Below, one piece after another: positions 7,174 through 15,097 of a DNA stretch of 36,592 nt (positions within the stretch are counted from its first letter, which is position 1; each line of letters begins with the position of its first letter). The stretch is from Bacillota bacterium (lineage in GTDB: Bacteria > Bacillota > Clostridia > Oscillospirales > Acutalibacteraceae): assembly GCA_023412715.1 (NCBI GenBank), contig JAEZCC010000006.1, forward strand, positions 1-36,592, given 5' to 3'. Position numbers and translations under genes: made by a program. The notes below the pieces were generated by a model. That model was not told the origin of the DNA, made no database searches, and worked only from the letters and a program-made list of their open reading frames with translations.

Positions 7174-7196
7174 TAAAAGGTGGTCGTTGTATTTTG

Positions 7197-7679
7197 GTGA
7201 AACAGATTCTTCTGACAAAAGAGGGGCTTTCAAAAATGGAGGCCGAGCTTGACCAGCTGAAAAGCGTCAAGCGCAAAGAAGTGGCGGAAAAAATAAAGGT
7301 GGCGCTTTCTTTCGGCGATTTGTCTGAAAACAGCGAGTACGACGAAGCCAAGAACGAGCAGGCCATCGTCGAGGCGCGCATCGCAGACATCGAGGCCATG
7401 CTGAAAATGGTGCGGGTCATCGACGAAAGCGAGCTGAGCGCCGAAAACATCCAGATCGGCTCGAAGATTGAGCTGCGCGTCACGAACCCGAAGACCGGCG
7501 CCAGCAGGGTGGTCAACTACAAGATTGTCGGTTCCAACGAGGCGGACCCGGTTCACGGCTGCATCTCGGACGAATCGGCCGTCGGCAAGGCGCTGCTGGA
7601 GCATTCGATCGGCGACAAGGTGACCGTGGAAGTCCCTGCCGGAAGCATGGAATATGAGGTCCTGACCATATCCAAATAA
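7197..7679 (+). CDS. greA: transcription elongation factor GreA
   Basis: A 160-residue GreA of standard length. The N-terminal coiled coil (about 1-75) begins with ILLTKEGLSKMEAEL and carries the acidic tip region LSFGDLSENSEYDEAKNEQ, whose Asp and Glu coordinate the second catalytic Mg2+ in the RNA polymerase secondary channel. The C-terminal FKBP-like domain contains GSNEADP and ISDESAVGKALLEHSIGDKV. GreA stimulates RNA polymerase to cleave backtracked transcripts. The start is GTG, although the TTG one codon earlier has better spacing to the AAAGGTGG site. Transcription comes from the consensus promoter upstream, with a terminator-like hairpin in the leader. Confidence 0.95.
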   Translation: MKQILLTKEGLSKMEAELDQLKSVKRKEVAEKIKVALSFGDLSENSEYDEAKNEQAIVEARIADIEAMLKMVRVIDESELSAENIQIGSKIELRVTNPKTGASRVVNYKIVGSNEADPVHGCISDESAVGKALLEHSIGDKVTVEVPAGSMEYEVLTISK

Positions 7680-7684
7680 CCTTC

Positions 7685-7720
7685 GGGCAGGGTGCGGCTT
7701 TCCGTCGCCCTGCCCTTTCT
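7685..7720 (+). terminator. terminator between greA and lysS
   Basis: GGGCAGGG (7685-7692) pairs perfectly with CCCTGCCC (7708-7715), with an inner CGG/CCG pairing, followed by TTTCT. It lies 5 bases after the greA stop. No clear separate promoter precedes lysS, so partial read-through may supply the downstream genes. Confidence 0.65.
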
Positions 7721-7772
7721 GCATAAGGAATCCTGATTGTTGAAAAGAATTTGAAAGGCATGGGAGTAAACG

Positions 7773-9284
7773 ATGAGCGAGGAAAACCTGGGAACGGAAG
7801 AGACTGCGGAGTCCGGCGCGAACTCGGCGGAGGCGCAGATTCGGCGGGGCAAGCTCGACAAGCTGCGCGCCGAGGGGAAGGACCCATTTCTGATCACCAC
7901 CTGCCTGCGTGACCGCACCGCGCAGGAAGTCCGCGAAAATTTTGAGACGCTCGAGAACACCGACGTGTGCATCGCCGGCCGCATCATGAGCTGGCGCGAC
8001 ATGGGCAAGGCCGGGTTTCTCGACATTGCCGACCGTTCCGGCAGAATCCAGGTCTACATGAAAATCGACCAGGTCGGCGAAGAGAGCTACTCCGACCTGA
8101 AAAATTACTGGGACGTGGGCGACATCATCAGCGTCAAGGGCTATGTGTTCAAGACGCGGCGGGGCGAGATTTCCGTCCATGCGAAAGAAATCTGCCTGCT
8201 TTCGAAGTCCCTGCTTCCCCTGCCCGAAAAATTCCACGGTCTGAAAGACACCGACCTGCGTTACCGGCAGCGGTATCTGGACCTGATTATGAACCCCGAG
8301 GTGCGCGAGACGTTCCTGCGCCGCAGCAAAATCATCCAGACCATCCGCGACGTGCTCGACGGCATGGACTACGTGGAGGTCGAGACGCCGATTCTCGGCA
8401 CCATCGCCGGCGGCGCGGCGGCCCGCCCGTTCGTCACCCACCACAACACCCTCGACCTCGACATGTACCTGCGCATCGCGACGGAGCTGCACCTCAAGCG
8501 CCTCATCGTCGGCGGCATGGAGCGGGTCTACGAGATTGGGCGGTGCTTCCGCAACGAGGGCATGGACGTCAAGCACAACCCGGAATATACCAGCCTTGAG
8601 ATGTACGAGGCCTACACCGACTACCACGGCATGATGGACCGCACCGAGCTTCTGGTGCAGGAATGCGCCAGAAAGGCCTGCGGCACCGAGCACGTCACCT
8701 GGCAGGGCGAGGAGATCGACCTTTCCGGAAAATTTGCCCGCCTTTCCATGAACGACGCGCTCCAGAAATACGCCGGCGCCGACTTCCTTTCGTTCAAGGG
8801 CGACGACGAAAAGGCGCGCGAGGTTGCAAAGCAGCTCCATCTGGAGCTTGGCTCCGCCGACAAATGGGGCGACATTATGGCGAAGGCGTTCGAGGCGACC
8901 GTCGAAGACAAGCTCATTCAGCCGACGTTCATCTACGACTACCCGGTGGAGGTTTCGCCGCTGACCAAGCGCAAGCGCGGCCTGCCCGAGATGGTGGAGC
9001 GCTTCGAGCTGTTCATCGGCCGCTGCGAATTCGCAAACGCCTATTCCGAGCTGAACGACCCCGTGGACCAGCGCGGCCGCTTCGTGCACCAGGCGGAGCT
9101 GCGCGCCTCCGGCGAAGAGGAGACGGACGTGATTGACGAAGATTTTCTGACGGCCATGGAGTACGGCATGCCCCCGACGGGCGGCATGGGTATGGGCGTC
9201 GACCGCCTCGTGATGCTTCTGACCGACAGCGCCTCCATCCGCGACGTCCTGCTCTTCCCGACCATGAAACCGAAAGAAGACTGA
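7773..9284 (+). CDS. lysS: lysyl-tRNA synthetase, class II
   Basis: A 503-residue class II enzyme of typical length. The N-terminal OB-fold anticodon-binding domain (about 60-165) includes VCIAGRIMSWRDMGKAGF. The catalytic core has motif 1 around LRRSKIIQTIRDVLD, motif 2 at GRCFRNEGMD followed by HNPEYTSLEMYEAY, and motif 3 at GMGVDRLVML near the C-terminus. It charges tRNA-Lys using ATP in the cytoplasm. The ATG has a GGAG site 7 bases away. The next gene starts 3 bases after the stop, implying co-transcription. No lysine riboswitch or T-box is seen in the 93-base gap from greA. Confidence 0.97.
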   Translation: MSEENLGTEETAESGANSAEAQIRRGKLDKLRAEGKDPFLITTCLRDRTAQEVRENFETLENTDVCIAGRIMSWRDMGKAGFLDIADRSGRIQVYMKIDQVGEESYSDLKNYWDVGDIISVKGYVFKTRRGEISVHAKEICLLSKSLLPLPEKFHGLKDTDLRYRQRYLDLIMNPEVRETFLRRSKIIQTIRDVLDGMDYVEVETPILGTIAGGAAARPFVTHHNTLDLDMYLRIATELHLKRLIVGGMERVYEIGRCFRNEGMDVKHNPEYTSLEMYEAYTDYHGMMDRTELLVQECARKACGTEHVTWQGEEIDLSGKFARLSMNDALQKYAGADFLSFKGDDEKAREVAKQLHLELGSADKWGDIMAKAFEATVEDKLIQPTFIYDYPVEVSPLTKRKRGLPEMVERFELFIGRCEFANAYSELNDPVDQRGRFVHQAELRASGEEETDVIDEDFLTAMEYGMPPTGGMGMGVDRLVMLLTDSASIRDVLLFPTMKPKED

Positions 9285-9287
9285 CCT

Positions 9288-10028
9288 ATGGCAAGGGAGC
9301 AGTATCTGCTGCATGCCGGCGAGGACACGATCCATCGGCCGGGAGAGGACAAAAAGCCGGAAACCCCGAAGAAAAAATGGGAGAATTTCTGGTATTACCA
9401 CAGGCTCCACATCCTGATTGCGGTCGTCGTCGCCGTCGTGGCGGGCGTCATGATCCGGCAGTCGCTGCAGACCGTAAAGCCGGACTACACGGTCGGCCTG
9501 ATCACGCAGGCCGTGTACCCGAGCGCCGATACCGACGCGCTGCAGGCCGCTATGCAGAAATACGGCAAAGACCTCAACGGCGACGGGAAGGTCGCGGTGG
9601 AGGTCGTCCAGTATACGGTGGCGTCGTCGGCTTCCGCCGGGACGTCTTCGGGGCTTTCGGGTGCGGACCCGCAGATGCAGGCCGCCATGCAGGTCAAGCT
9701 TACGGCCGATCTTTCGACGGGCACGAGCATGATTTTTCTCACGGACGACGCATCGTTCCGCAAGCTGCAGTCGGACGACCGCGTCTTCGCCTGCCTCGAC
9801 GGCTCCACGCCGGAAGATACGGCGGCCGACTACGGCAGGATGCGCGTCCCGCTCGCGGAATGCGGGGCGTTCCGGGGGCTGAGCCTCACGGGGACGCAGA
9901 GCGGCGGCGGGACGGAGGGCCTCGGCATTTCGCTGCGGGTCTACAAAGGCTCCGCCGTGGAGGGCAAGGCCGACGCCTATTACCGGGACAGCAAAGAACT
10001 TTTCGACAAACTGACGCGGGGATCCTGA
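9288..10028 (+). CDS. membrane-anchored protein of unknown function
   Basis: A 246-residue protein that I do not recognise as a named family. A charged, Pro/Lys-rich cytoplasmic segment (1-38) ends in WENFWYYHRLH. One membrane helix spans about 40-56 and the remaining ~190 residues should be outside. The external part carries an EF-hand-like loop DLNGDGKV (95-102) of the kind that binds calcium in dockerins and related repeats, then a Ser/Gly-rich low-complexity stretch near 120-135. It starts 3 bases after lysS and is therefore translationally linked to it. Short tail-anchored or bitopic proteins with a WYYH-type pre-helix motif occur in related Clostridia, but no function can be given. Confidence 0.75.
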   Translation: MAREQYLLHAGEDTIHRPGEDKKPETPKKKWENFWYYHRLHILIAVVVAVVAGVMIRQSLQTVKPDYTVGLITQAVYPSADTDALQAAMQKYGKDLNGDGKVAVEVVQYTVASSASAGTSSGLSGADPQMQAAMQVKLTADLSTGTSMIFLTDDASFRKLQSDDRVFACLDGSTPEDTAADYGRMRVPLAECGAFRGLSLTGTQSGGGTEGLGISLRVYKGSAVEGKADAYYRDSKELFDKLTRGS

Positions 10029-10097
10029 AACAGCTTCGGGGCCCCGCTTTATCCTATCTTCCGACAGAAATCCGAATAACAGGAGGGAACGTCAATC

Positions 10098-11750
10098 ATG
10101 AGAAGCAATCAGATCAAGGAAGGCCCGAACCGCACCCCGCAGCGCGCCCTGCTGCGCGCCCTCGGCCTGACGGACGACGAGATCCGCCGCCCGTTCGTCG
10201 CCGTGGTGTGCTCCGCCAGCGACTACATACCGGGGCACAAGCACCTGCGTGAAATCAGCGAGGCCGTCAAGGCGGGCATCCGCAGCGCGGGCGGCGTACC
10301 GTTCGAGTTCCAGACCATCGGGGTCTGCGACGGCATCGCCATGAACCACAGGGGCATGAAATATTCGCTCTGCTCCCGCGAGCTGATTGCCGACTCCATC
10401 GAGGTCATGCTGACCGCCCACCCGCTCGACGCGGCGGTCTTCATCCCCAACTGCGACAAGATTGTCCCCGGCATGCTGATGGCCGCCTGCCGGCTGAACC
10501 TGCCGAGCGTCTTCGTCAGCGGCGGGCCGATGCTGCCGGGCAATTTCCGCGGGCAGCGGGTCGGCTTCTCCGAGCTTTCCGAGGCCGTGGGCGAGTACGC
10601 CGCCGGCAAGATGAACGACGCCGATCTGCGCGAGATGGAGGAGTGCGCCTGCCCCGGCTGCGGCAGCTGCTCCGGCATGTACACCGCGAACTCCATGAAC
10701 TGCCTGACCGAGGCCATCGGCATGGGCCTGCCGGGCAACGGGACCATCCCGGCCGTCTACGCCGCGCGCATCCGCCTGGCAAAGCGGGCCGGCGCGCAGA
10801 TCATGAGGCTGCTGGAAGAAAACCGCCGTCCGTCCGACATTCTGACCCCCGCGGCGTTCGAGAACGCCCTGCGCACCGACATGGCGCTCGGCTGCTCGAC
10901 CAACACCGTGCTGCACCTGACCGCCGTAGCCCATGAAATGGGCGTCAAGCTCGACATCGGCGGCATCGACCGCTACAGCCGCTCGACGCCGCAGATCTGC
11001 AGGCTGAACCCGGCGGGCAAGGTGTTCATCACCGATCTCGGCGAAGCGGGCGGCATCCCCGCCGTGATGAAGGAGCTTTCGCGCGCCGGCCTGCTGCACA
11101 CCGACGCCCTCACCGTGACGGGGACGCTGGCCGACCGCATCGCTTCCGCCCCCGACGCGGACGGCGAGGTCATCCGCACCGTGGACGACCCGTACCGCAA
11201 AGACGGCGGCATCGCCGTGCTCAGGGGCAACCTTGCGCCGGAGGGCAGCGTCGTCAAGCAGGGCGCCGTCGCGCCGGAGATGATGCACCACGCCGGCCCC
11301 GCCCGCTGCTTCGACAGCGAAGAGGAGGCCGTCGCCGCCATTCAGGGCGGGAAGATCAAGGCGGGCGACGTGATCGTCATCCGCTACGAAGGGCCGAAGG
11401 GCGGCCCGGGCATGCGCGAAATGCTCGCGCCGACCTCGTCGCTGACCGGCATGGGCCTCGGCTCCAGCGTGGCGCTCATCACGGACGGGCGCTTTTCCGG
11501 CGCGACGCGCGGCGCCGCAGTCGGCCACGTTTCGCCGGAAGCCGCCGCGGGCGGCCTCATCGGCCTTGTGGAAGACGGCGACACCGTCGACGTCGACATC
11601 GCCGGACGCAGGCTTGAGCTGAAAGTCGGCGAGGAAGAGCTTGAAAGGCGCCGCGCCGCATGGAAAGCCCCGCAGAAGGAAGTCACCGGGTACCTCGCAC
11701 GCTACGCGAAGCTGGTCACCTCCGGCTCCCGCGGCGCCGTGTTTGATTAG
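10098..11750 (+). CDS. ilvD: dihydroxy-acid dehydratase
   Basis: A 550-residue IlvD of full length. It dehydrates 2,3-dihydroxy-isovalerate and its methyl homologue in valine and isoleucine synthesis. The iron-sulfur ligands Cys119 (PNCDK) and Cys191 (CGSCSGMYTANSMN) are present. The third ligand position of the [2Fe-2S] class is glycine here (YIPGH), as in E. coli IlvD, suggesting the oxygen-sensitive [4Fe-4S] type, which suits an anaerobe. The C-terminal domain has ATRGAAVGHVSPEAA. The ATG follows an AGGAGGG site. No promoter stands out in the 69-base gap from the preceding gene, so it may be read from upstream. A strong terminator follows. Confidence 0.96.
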   Translation: MRSNQIKEGPNRTPQRALLRALGLTDDEIRRPFVAVVCSASDYIPGHKHLREISEAVKAGIRSAGGVPFEFQTIGVCDGIAMNHRGMKYSLCSRELIADSIEVMLTAHPLDAAVFIPNCDKIVPGMLMAACRLNLPSVFVSGGPMLPGNFRGQRVGFSELSEAVGEYAAGKMNDADLREMEECACPGCGSCSGMYTANSMNCLTEAIGMGLPGNGTIPAVYAARIRLAKRAGAQIMRLLEENRRPSDILTPAAFENALRTDMALGCSTNTVLHLTAVAHEMGVKLDIGGIDRYSRSTPQICRLNPAGKVFITDLGEAGGIPAVMKELSRAGLLHTDALTVTGTLADRIASAPDADGEVIRTVDDPYRKDGGIAVLRGNLAPEGSVVKQGAVAPEMMHHAGPARCFDSEEEAVAAIQGGKIKAGDVIVIRYEGPKGGPGMREMLAPTSSLTGMGLGSSVALITDGRFSGATRGAAVGHVSPEAAAGGLIGLVEDGDTVDVDIAGRRLELKVGEEELERRRAAWKAPQKEVTGYLARYAKLVTSGSRGAVFD

Positions 11751-11780
11751 AGACTTAGATATTAGAGGTTTGGATGTTAG

Positions 11781-11815
11781 AAAGGTCAAGGGTAAAAGTC
11801 CTTGACCTTTTTGGG
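11781..11815. terminator. intrinsic terminator between convergent ilvD and the Crp-like gene
   Basis: An 11-bp perfect stem (AAAGGTCAAGG at 11781-11791 with 11800-11810) around an 8-base loop is followed by five T residues for the plus strand. In the minus direction the stem is followed by TTTCTAA, so it can also stop the convergent regulator transcript. Confidence 0.85.
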
Positions 11816-11861
11816 CATCGCGGCGAGGTTGAGCGATGCACCAAAGGCGGCGGTTCTCACG

Positions 11862-11884
11862 GCTGCGCGGACGCGCCGCGCAGC
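11862..11884 (-). terminator. GC hairpin downstream of the Crp-like gene
   Basis: GCTGCGCGG pairs with CCGCGCAGC around ACGCG, 61 bases after the minus-strand stop codon. There is no U-tract, so it is a weak terminator candidate; the ilvD terminator further on may serve instead. Confidence 0.25.
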
Positions 11885-11945
11885 CTGAGCGCAAGCCGAA
11901 GCGGTTCCCGGGCCGTATTCAGAAAATCGGGCTGACGATTTCAGC

Positions 11946-12581
11946 TTATGTATCTGTCTCCTCGCGGGCAAGGACGCGCAGCGCCCGCGCGTCGCGGAGG
12001 ATAAGGCTGCGGTAGCCGGTCCCAACCCATCCGTCCGCCGCGAAGCGCGACAGGATGCGGCTGACCGTGACGCGCGAGACGCCCGCGAGCGCGGCGAGAT
12101 CCTCATGCGTGGCGCGTACGCGCCCGTCCGTGTCCGCAAGGTCGAGCAGCAGGCGCGCAAGGCGCTCGTCCGCCTGCTGGAAGGTCGCGGCGTCCACCTG
12201 GGCCGAAAGCATCCGGATGGTCAGCGACAGCCGCGACAGCAGCTCCATCGCGAGCTGCGGCCCCTGCCGGATGCAGGCGAGCAGCCCGCGCCGCGTGACG
12301 GTGACAATCTCGGATTGGGCAAGCGTTTTCGCGGAAGAGACGCGGGGCATGCCGTCGAAGAATGCGGCCTCGCCGAAAATGCCGCCGGGTTTCAGGACGG
12401 AGAGCGTTTTTTCCGAGCCGTTTTCCGAGCTGAGAAAAATCCGTACCGAGCCGCTTTTCAGGTAAAAGAACTCCCGCGCGTGGTTTCCCTGCAGGTAGAC
12501 CGTCTCGCCTTTTTCGTAGATGCGGGGCGCGCTGGCTTTTTCCAGCGCGCCCCAGCTGTTTTTTGCCGCGTTCCCGCTCAT
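11946..12581 (-). CDS. Crp/Fnr-family transcriptional regulator
   Basis: A 211-residue regulator with an N-terminal cyclic-nucleotide-type beta-barrel and a C-terminal winged helix. The barrel contains LKSGSVRIFL and FGEAAFFDGMPRVSSA, which resembles the cAMP-binding loop but is not proof of a nucleotide ligand. The helix-turn-helix has DLAALAGVSRVTVSRILSRF. The position held by Glu181 in E. coli CRP is valine here (SRVTVSR), as I recall for cyanobacterial NtcA. No cysteine cluster for iron-sulfur sensing is seen. The ATG at 12581 has an AAGGAAGG site 8 bases away; an upstream in-frame ATG lies inside the promoter and is rejected. It is divergent from leuCD and convergent with ilvD, so control of branched-chain amino acid genes is a reasonable inference. 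Confidence 0.85.
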   Translation of the reverse strand: MSGNAAKNSWGALEKASAPRIYEKGETVYLQGNHAREFFYLKSGSVRIFLSSENGSEKTLSVLKPGGIFGEAAFFDGMPRVSSAKTLAQSEIVTVTRRGLLACIRQGPQLAMELLSRLSLTIRMLSAQVDAATFQQADERLARLLLDLADTDGRVRATHEDLAALAGVSRVTVSRILSRFAADGWVGTGYRSLILRDARALRVLAREETDT

Positions 12582-12609
12582 GGCGCCGCCTTCCTTCCGC
12601 TTTTTCAAC

Positions 12610-12639
12610 ATTGTAACACATGTTACTTTCTTTCCGCAA
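12610..12639 (-). promoter_or_regulatory. promoter of the Crp-like regulator
   Basis: On the minus strand TTGCGG (12639-12634), an 18-base spacer and TACAAT (12615-12610). The predicted start is near 12603. The GTAACA/TGTTAC palindrome covers the -10 box and spacer, a position expected to give repression. Confidence 0.5.
12613..12626. promoter_or_regulatory. palindromic operator between the Crp-like gene and leuC
   Basis: GTAACA-CA-TGTTAC is a 6-bp inverted repeat with a 2-base centre, also readable as GTA-N8-TAC, the NtcA-type consensus. Its centre is 41.5 bases upstream of the start predicted from the leuC -10 box. It also overlaps the regulator's own promoter. Confidence 0.6.
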
Positions 12640-12645
12640 GGCGCG

Positions 12646-12654
12646 TGGTATCAT
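12646..12654 (+). promoter_or_regulatory. extended -10 promoter of leuCD
   Basis: TGG followed by TATCAT forms an extended -10 with no recognisable -35 box at the right distance. The predicted start is near 12661. The missing -35 and the upstream palindrome together suggest activator dependence. Confidence 0.5.
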
Positions 12655-12696
12655 GGGAGAAATAAAAACCGAATACGGGTACAGGGAGGTACCGAT

Positions 12697-13974
12697 ATGG
12701 GAATGACCATGACGCAGAAGATCCTCGCCGCGCACGCGGGGCTGCCGCAGGTGCGGGCGGGCCAGCTCATCGAAGCGAAGCTGGACCTCGTGCTGGGCAA
12801 CGACATCACGTCGCCCGTCGCCATCAACGAATTCGAGGCGTGCGGGGCGTCCTCGGTGTTCGACCGGGAGCGCATCGCCCTCGTGATGGATCACTTCACG
12901 CCGAACAAAGACATCAAGTCGGCGGAGCAGTGCCGCCGGGTCCGGGATTTTGCCGGGAAGTATGACGTCACGAACTTTTTCGACGTGGGGCGCATGGGCA
13001 TCGAGCACGCGCTTCTGCCGGAGCAGGGGCTTGTGGGGCCGGGCGACTGCGTCATCGGCGCGGATTCCCATACCTGCACCTACGGGGCGCTCGGGGCGTT
13101 CTCGACCGGCGTCGGCTCGACGGACATGGCCGCCGGCATGATCACGGGCAAAGCATGGTTCAAGGTGCCGTCTGCCATCAGGGTCGTGCTGGAAGGGAAA
13201 CCCGGCGGGTGGGTGAGCGGCAAGGACGTGATCCTGCATCTGATCGGCCTGATCGGCGTGGACGGCGCCCTGTACCAGTCGCTGGAGTTCGCGGGCCCCG
13301 GCCTGGCGTCGCTCGGCATGGCGGATCGCCTGACCATCGCGAACATGGCGATTGAGGCGGGCGCGAAGAACGGGATTTTTCCGGTGGACGAAGTGACGCT
13401 GGACTACGAGAAAGGCCGTTTCCAGCGGGAGCCCGTCGTTTACGAGGCGGATGAGGATGCGGAGTATGAGCGCACGGTCGTCGTCGATCTTTCGGCCCTG
13501 CGGCCGGTCGTGGCGTTCCCGCACCTGCCGTCGAACACGAAGACCATCGACGAGGCGGCCGGCGTGAAGATCGACCAGAGCGTCATCGGCTCCTGCACGA
13601 ACGGGCGCATCGAGGATCTGCGCGCGGCGGCGTCGCTGCTCAAGGGCCGCAAGGTCGCGCAGGGCGTGCGCTGCATCGTCATCCCGGCCACGCAGAGCAT
13701 TTATCTTGAGGCGGTGCGAGAGGGCCTCGCGGAGATTTTTGTCGCGGCGGGCGCGGTGTTCAGCACGCCGACCTGCGGGCCGTGCCTCGGCGGGCACATG
13801 GGCGTGCTGGGCAAAGGCGAGCGGGCCGTTTCCACGACGAACCGCAATTTTGTCGGGCGCATGGGCCATGCGGAGTCGGAGGTCTACCTCGCGTCGCCGG
13901 CCGTGGCGGCGGCGAGCGCCGTGACCGGGCGCCTGACCGACCCGGCGGAGCTGGAAAGGGGAGAAAAAGCATGA
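12697..13974 (+). CDS. leuC: 3-isopropylmalate dehydratase large subunit
   Basis: A 425-residue aconitase-family large subunit, the shorter LeuC form common in Clostridia and Archaea. The three [4Fe-4S] ligands are present: Cys300 in GSCTNGR, and Cys360 and Cys363 in TCGPCLGG. GADSHTCTYGALGAF is the other family hallmark. With LeuD it isomerises 2- to 3-isopropylmalate in leucine synthesis. The ATG follows AGGGAGG by 7 bases; a long upstream extension in frame has no ribosome site. It overlaps leuD by 4 bases (ATGA). No leuA or leuB is in the window. Closely related enzymes act on homoaconitate or methylmalate, so substrate is inferred from the nearby ilvD. Confidence 0.93.
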   Translation: MGMTMTQKILAAHAGLPQVRAGQLIEAKLDLVLGNDITSPVAINEFEACGASSVFDRERIALVMDHFTPNKDIKSAEQCRRVRDFAGKYDVTNFFDVGRMGIEHALLPEQGLVGPGDCVIGADSHTCTYGALGAFSTGVGSTDMAAGMITGKAWFKVPSAIRVVLEGKPGGWVSGKDVILHLIGLIGVDGALYQSLEFAGPGLASLGMADRLTIANMAIEAGAKNGIFPVDEVTLDYEKGRFQREPVVYEADEDAEYERTVVVDLSALRPVVAFPHLPSNTKTIDEAAGVKIDQSVIGSCTNGRIEDLRAAASLLKGRKVAQGVRCIVIPATQSIYLEAVREGLAEIFVAAGAVFSTPTCGPCLGGHMGVLGKGERAVSTTNRNFVGRMGHAESEVYLASPAVAAASAVTGRLTDPAELERGEKA

Positions 13975-14456
13975 AAGCGCACGGAACCGTTCACAAGTAC
14001 GGGGAAAACGTCGATACGGACGTCATCATCCCCGCCCGGTACCTCAACACGTCGTCGCCCGCCGAGCTGGCGGCGCACTGCATGGAAGACCTCGACAAAG
14101 AGTTCGTGGGGGCCGTGAAACCCGGCGACATCATCGTTGCAGGTCGGAATTTCGGCTGCGGATCGTCGCGAGAGCACGCGCCCATCGCCATTCGGGCGAG
14201 CGGAATTTCCTGCGTGGTTGCCGCGTCGTTCGCGCGCATTTTCTTCCGCAACTCCGTCAACATCGGCCTGCCGATTCTCGAGTGCCCCGAGGCCGCGCGG
14301 GAAATCGAAAACGGGCACGAGGTTTCGGTCGATTTCGACACCGGCGTCATCACGGACGAAACGTCGGGAAAAACGTATAAAGCGCAGCCGTATCTGCCGT
14401 TTTTGCAGAACATCATCGAAAAAGGCGGCCTGCTCAACACCCTGCGGACAGACTGA
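13971..14456 (+). CDS. leuD: 3-isopropylmalate dehydratase small subunit
   Basis: A 161-residue swivel-domain subunit. It begins GTVHKYGENVDTDVIIPARYL and contains FGCGSSREHAPIAI, the substrate-recognition loop shared by LeuD and aconitases, then ASFARIFFRNSVNIG. The length is that of the short LeuD class that pairs with 420-residue LeuC. The start ATG overlaps the leuC stop, and a GGGGAG ribosome site lies within the end of leuC, so the two subunits are made in a coupled fashion. A long structured non-coding region follows. Confidence 0.95.
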   Translation: MKAHGTVHKYGENVDTDVIIPARYLNTSSPAELAAHCMEDLDKEFVGAVKPGDIIVAGRNFGCGSSREHAPIAIRASGISCVVAASFARIFFRNSVNIGLPILECPEAAREIENGHEVSVDFDTGVITDETSGKTYKAQPYLPFLQNIIEKGGLLNTLRTD

Positions 14457-14509
14457 GCGGCGTGCCGCCGGGGCAGGCCCCGCCATTTCGCGCGGGGAAA
14501 ACCGAACAT

Positions 14510-14544
14510 CTTATTTTGGCGGGAGAGTCTTCGCACCGCTCCCG
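14510..14544 (+). repeat. dispersed intergenic hairpin motif, copy C
   Basis: An exact 19-base match to 5574-5592, followed after 9 bases by GCTCCCG. GGCGGGAG pairs with CTCCCGCC to give the longest stem of the family (8 bp). Confidence 0.75.
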
Positions 14545-14691
14545 CCGGGAGTTGGAAGCTCCCCCCTGCCCGGACTTTGGGCGCAAAGCGTCTTACGCGC
14601 CTGCGGCGACCACAACTGTGGTTTTCTGTAAGGTCGGCTTCGCACACCTTGCACCGGGAATGCACCCGATTGGCTGTGTGAAGCCTGTTTA

Positions 14692-14812
14692 CGGCCCGCC
14701 CGGGATGTGTGCCGCTCCGCTGAAACCGGGGCCCCATGCCGGAGCACTCGCTTCGCGGCGCCCCGGCGTTGCCCCTGAACCGCTGCGCTTGCACACAACC
14801 CCGGGCGGGCCG
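14692..14812. ncRNA. candidate rod-like structured RNA or large palindrome
   Basis: A 13-bp perfect stem (14692-14704 with 14800-14812) continues, after a small AT/AAC internal loop, as GTGTGC (14707-14712) pairing GCACAC (14791-14796). Further inside are CGC/GCG, GGGGC/GCCCC and GCCGG/CCGGC helices separated by internal loops, including one large central bubble. The overall shape is an unbranched rod with a bubble, as in 6S-type RNAs, but no conserved sequence supports that name and no promoter is clear on either strand. Confidence 0.35.
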
Positions 14813-14857
14813 CTCATGCGGCGCCGGTCTGCCGCTCCCGAAAACAGGCAAAACGAT

Positions 14858-14901
14858 GCCGCCGGGGAAGAAACAAGTTTTCTTTCCCGGCGGCTTTCTC
14901 T
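14858..14901 (+). terminator. 16-bp terminator-like hairpin
   Basis: GCCGCCGGGGAAGAAA (14858-14873) pairs with 14879-14894 through 16 bp including one G-U, with a 5-base loop, then TTTCTCT. It could end the leuCD transcript (400 bases after leuD) or a structured RNA upstream. Confidence 0.55.
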
Positions 14902-15068
14902 ATGCGGGGCATCCTTTCACAATCAAAATCAGGCGGGCGGCGGCTAGGGGGACACCCGCCCCGCCGCCCGCCGCAGGGCGCAAAAAAAGCGCGCACACGG
15001 ATTTTTTATCCATATGCAACGCCGTTAAGAAACGCACCGCGAGGCCCAGAACACCTTTTCTCTCCCCC

Positions 15069-15097
15069 TTGTACAAAAAAGGGAAAAGAGGTATAAT
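15069..15097 (+). promoter_or_regulatory. plus-strand promoter of the convergent pair
   Basis: TTGTAC (15069-15074), 17 bases, TATAAT (15092-15097). The predicted start is near 15104. The 14-mer AAAAGAGGTATAAT around the -10 box recurs inverted at 15215-15228. Confidence 0.6.

Noticed and set aside
12582..12611. Ten-residue longer start for the Crp-like regulator
   Set aside because: That ATG falls in the -10 to start region of its own promoter and has no ribosome site; the ATG at 12581 does.
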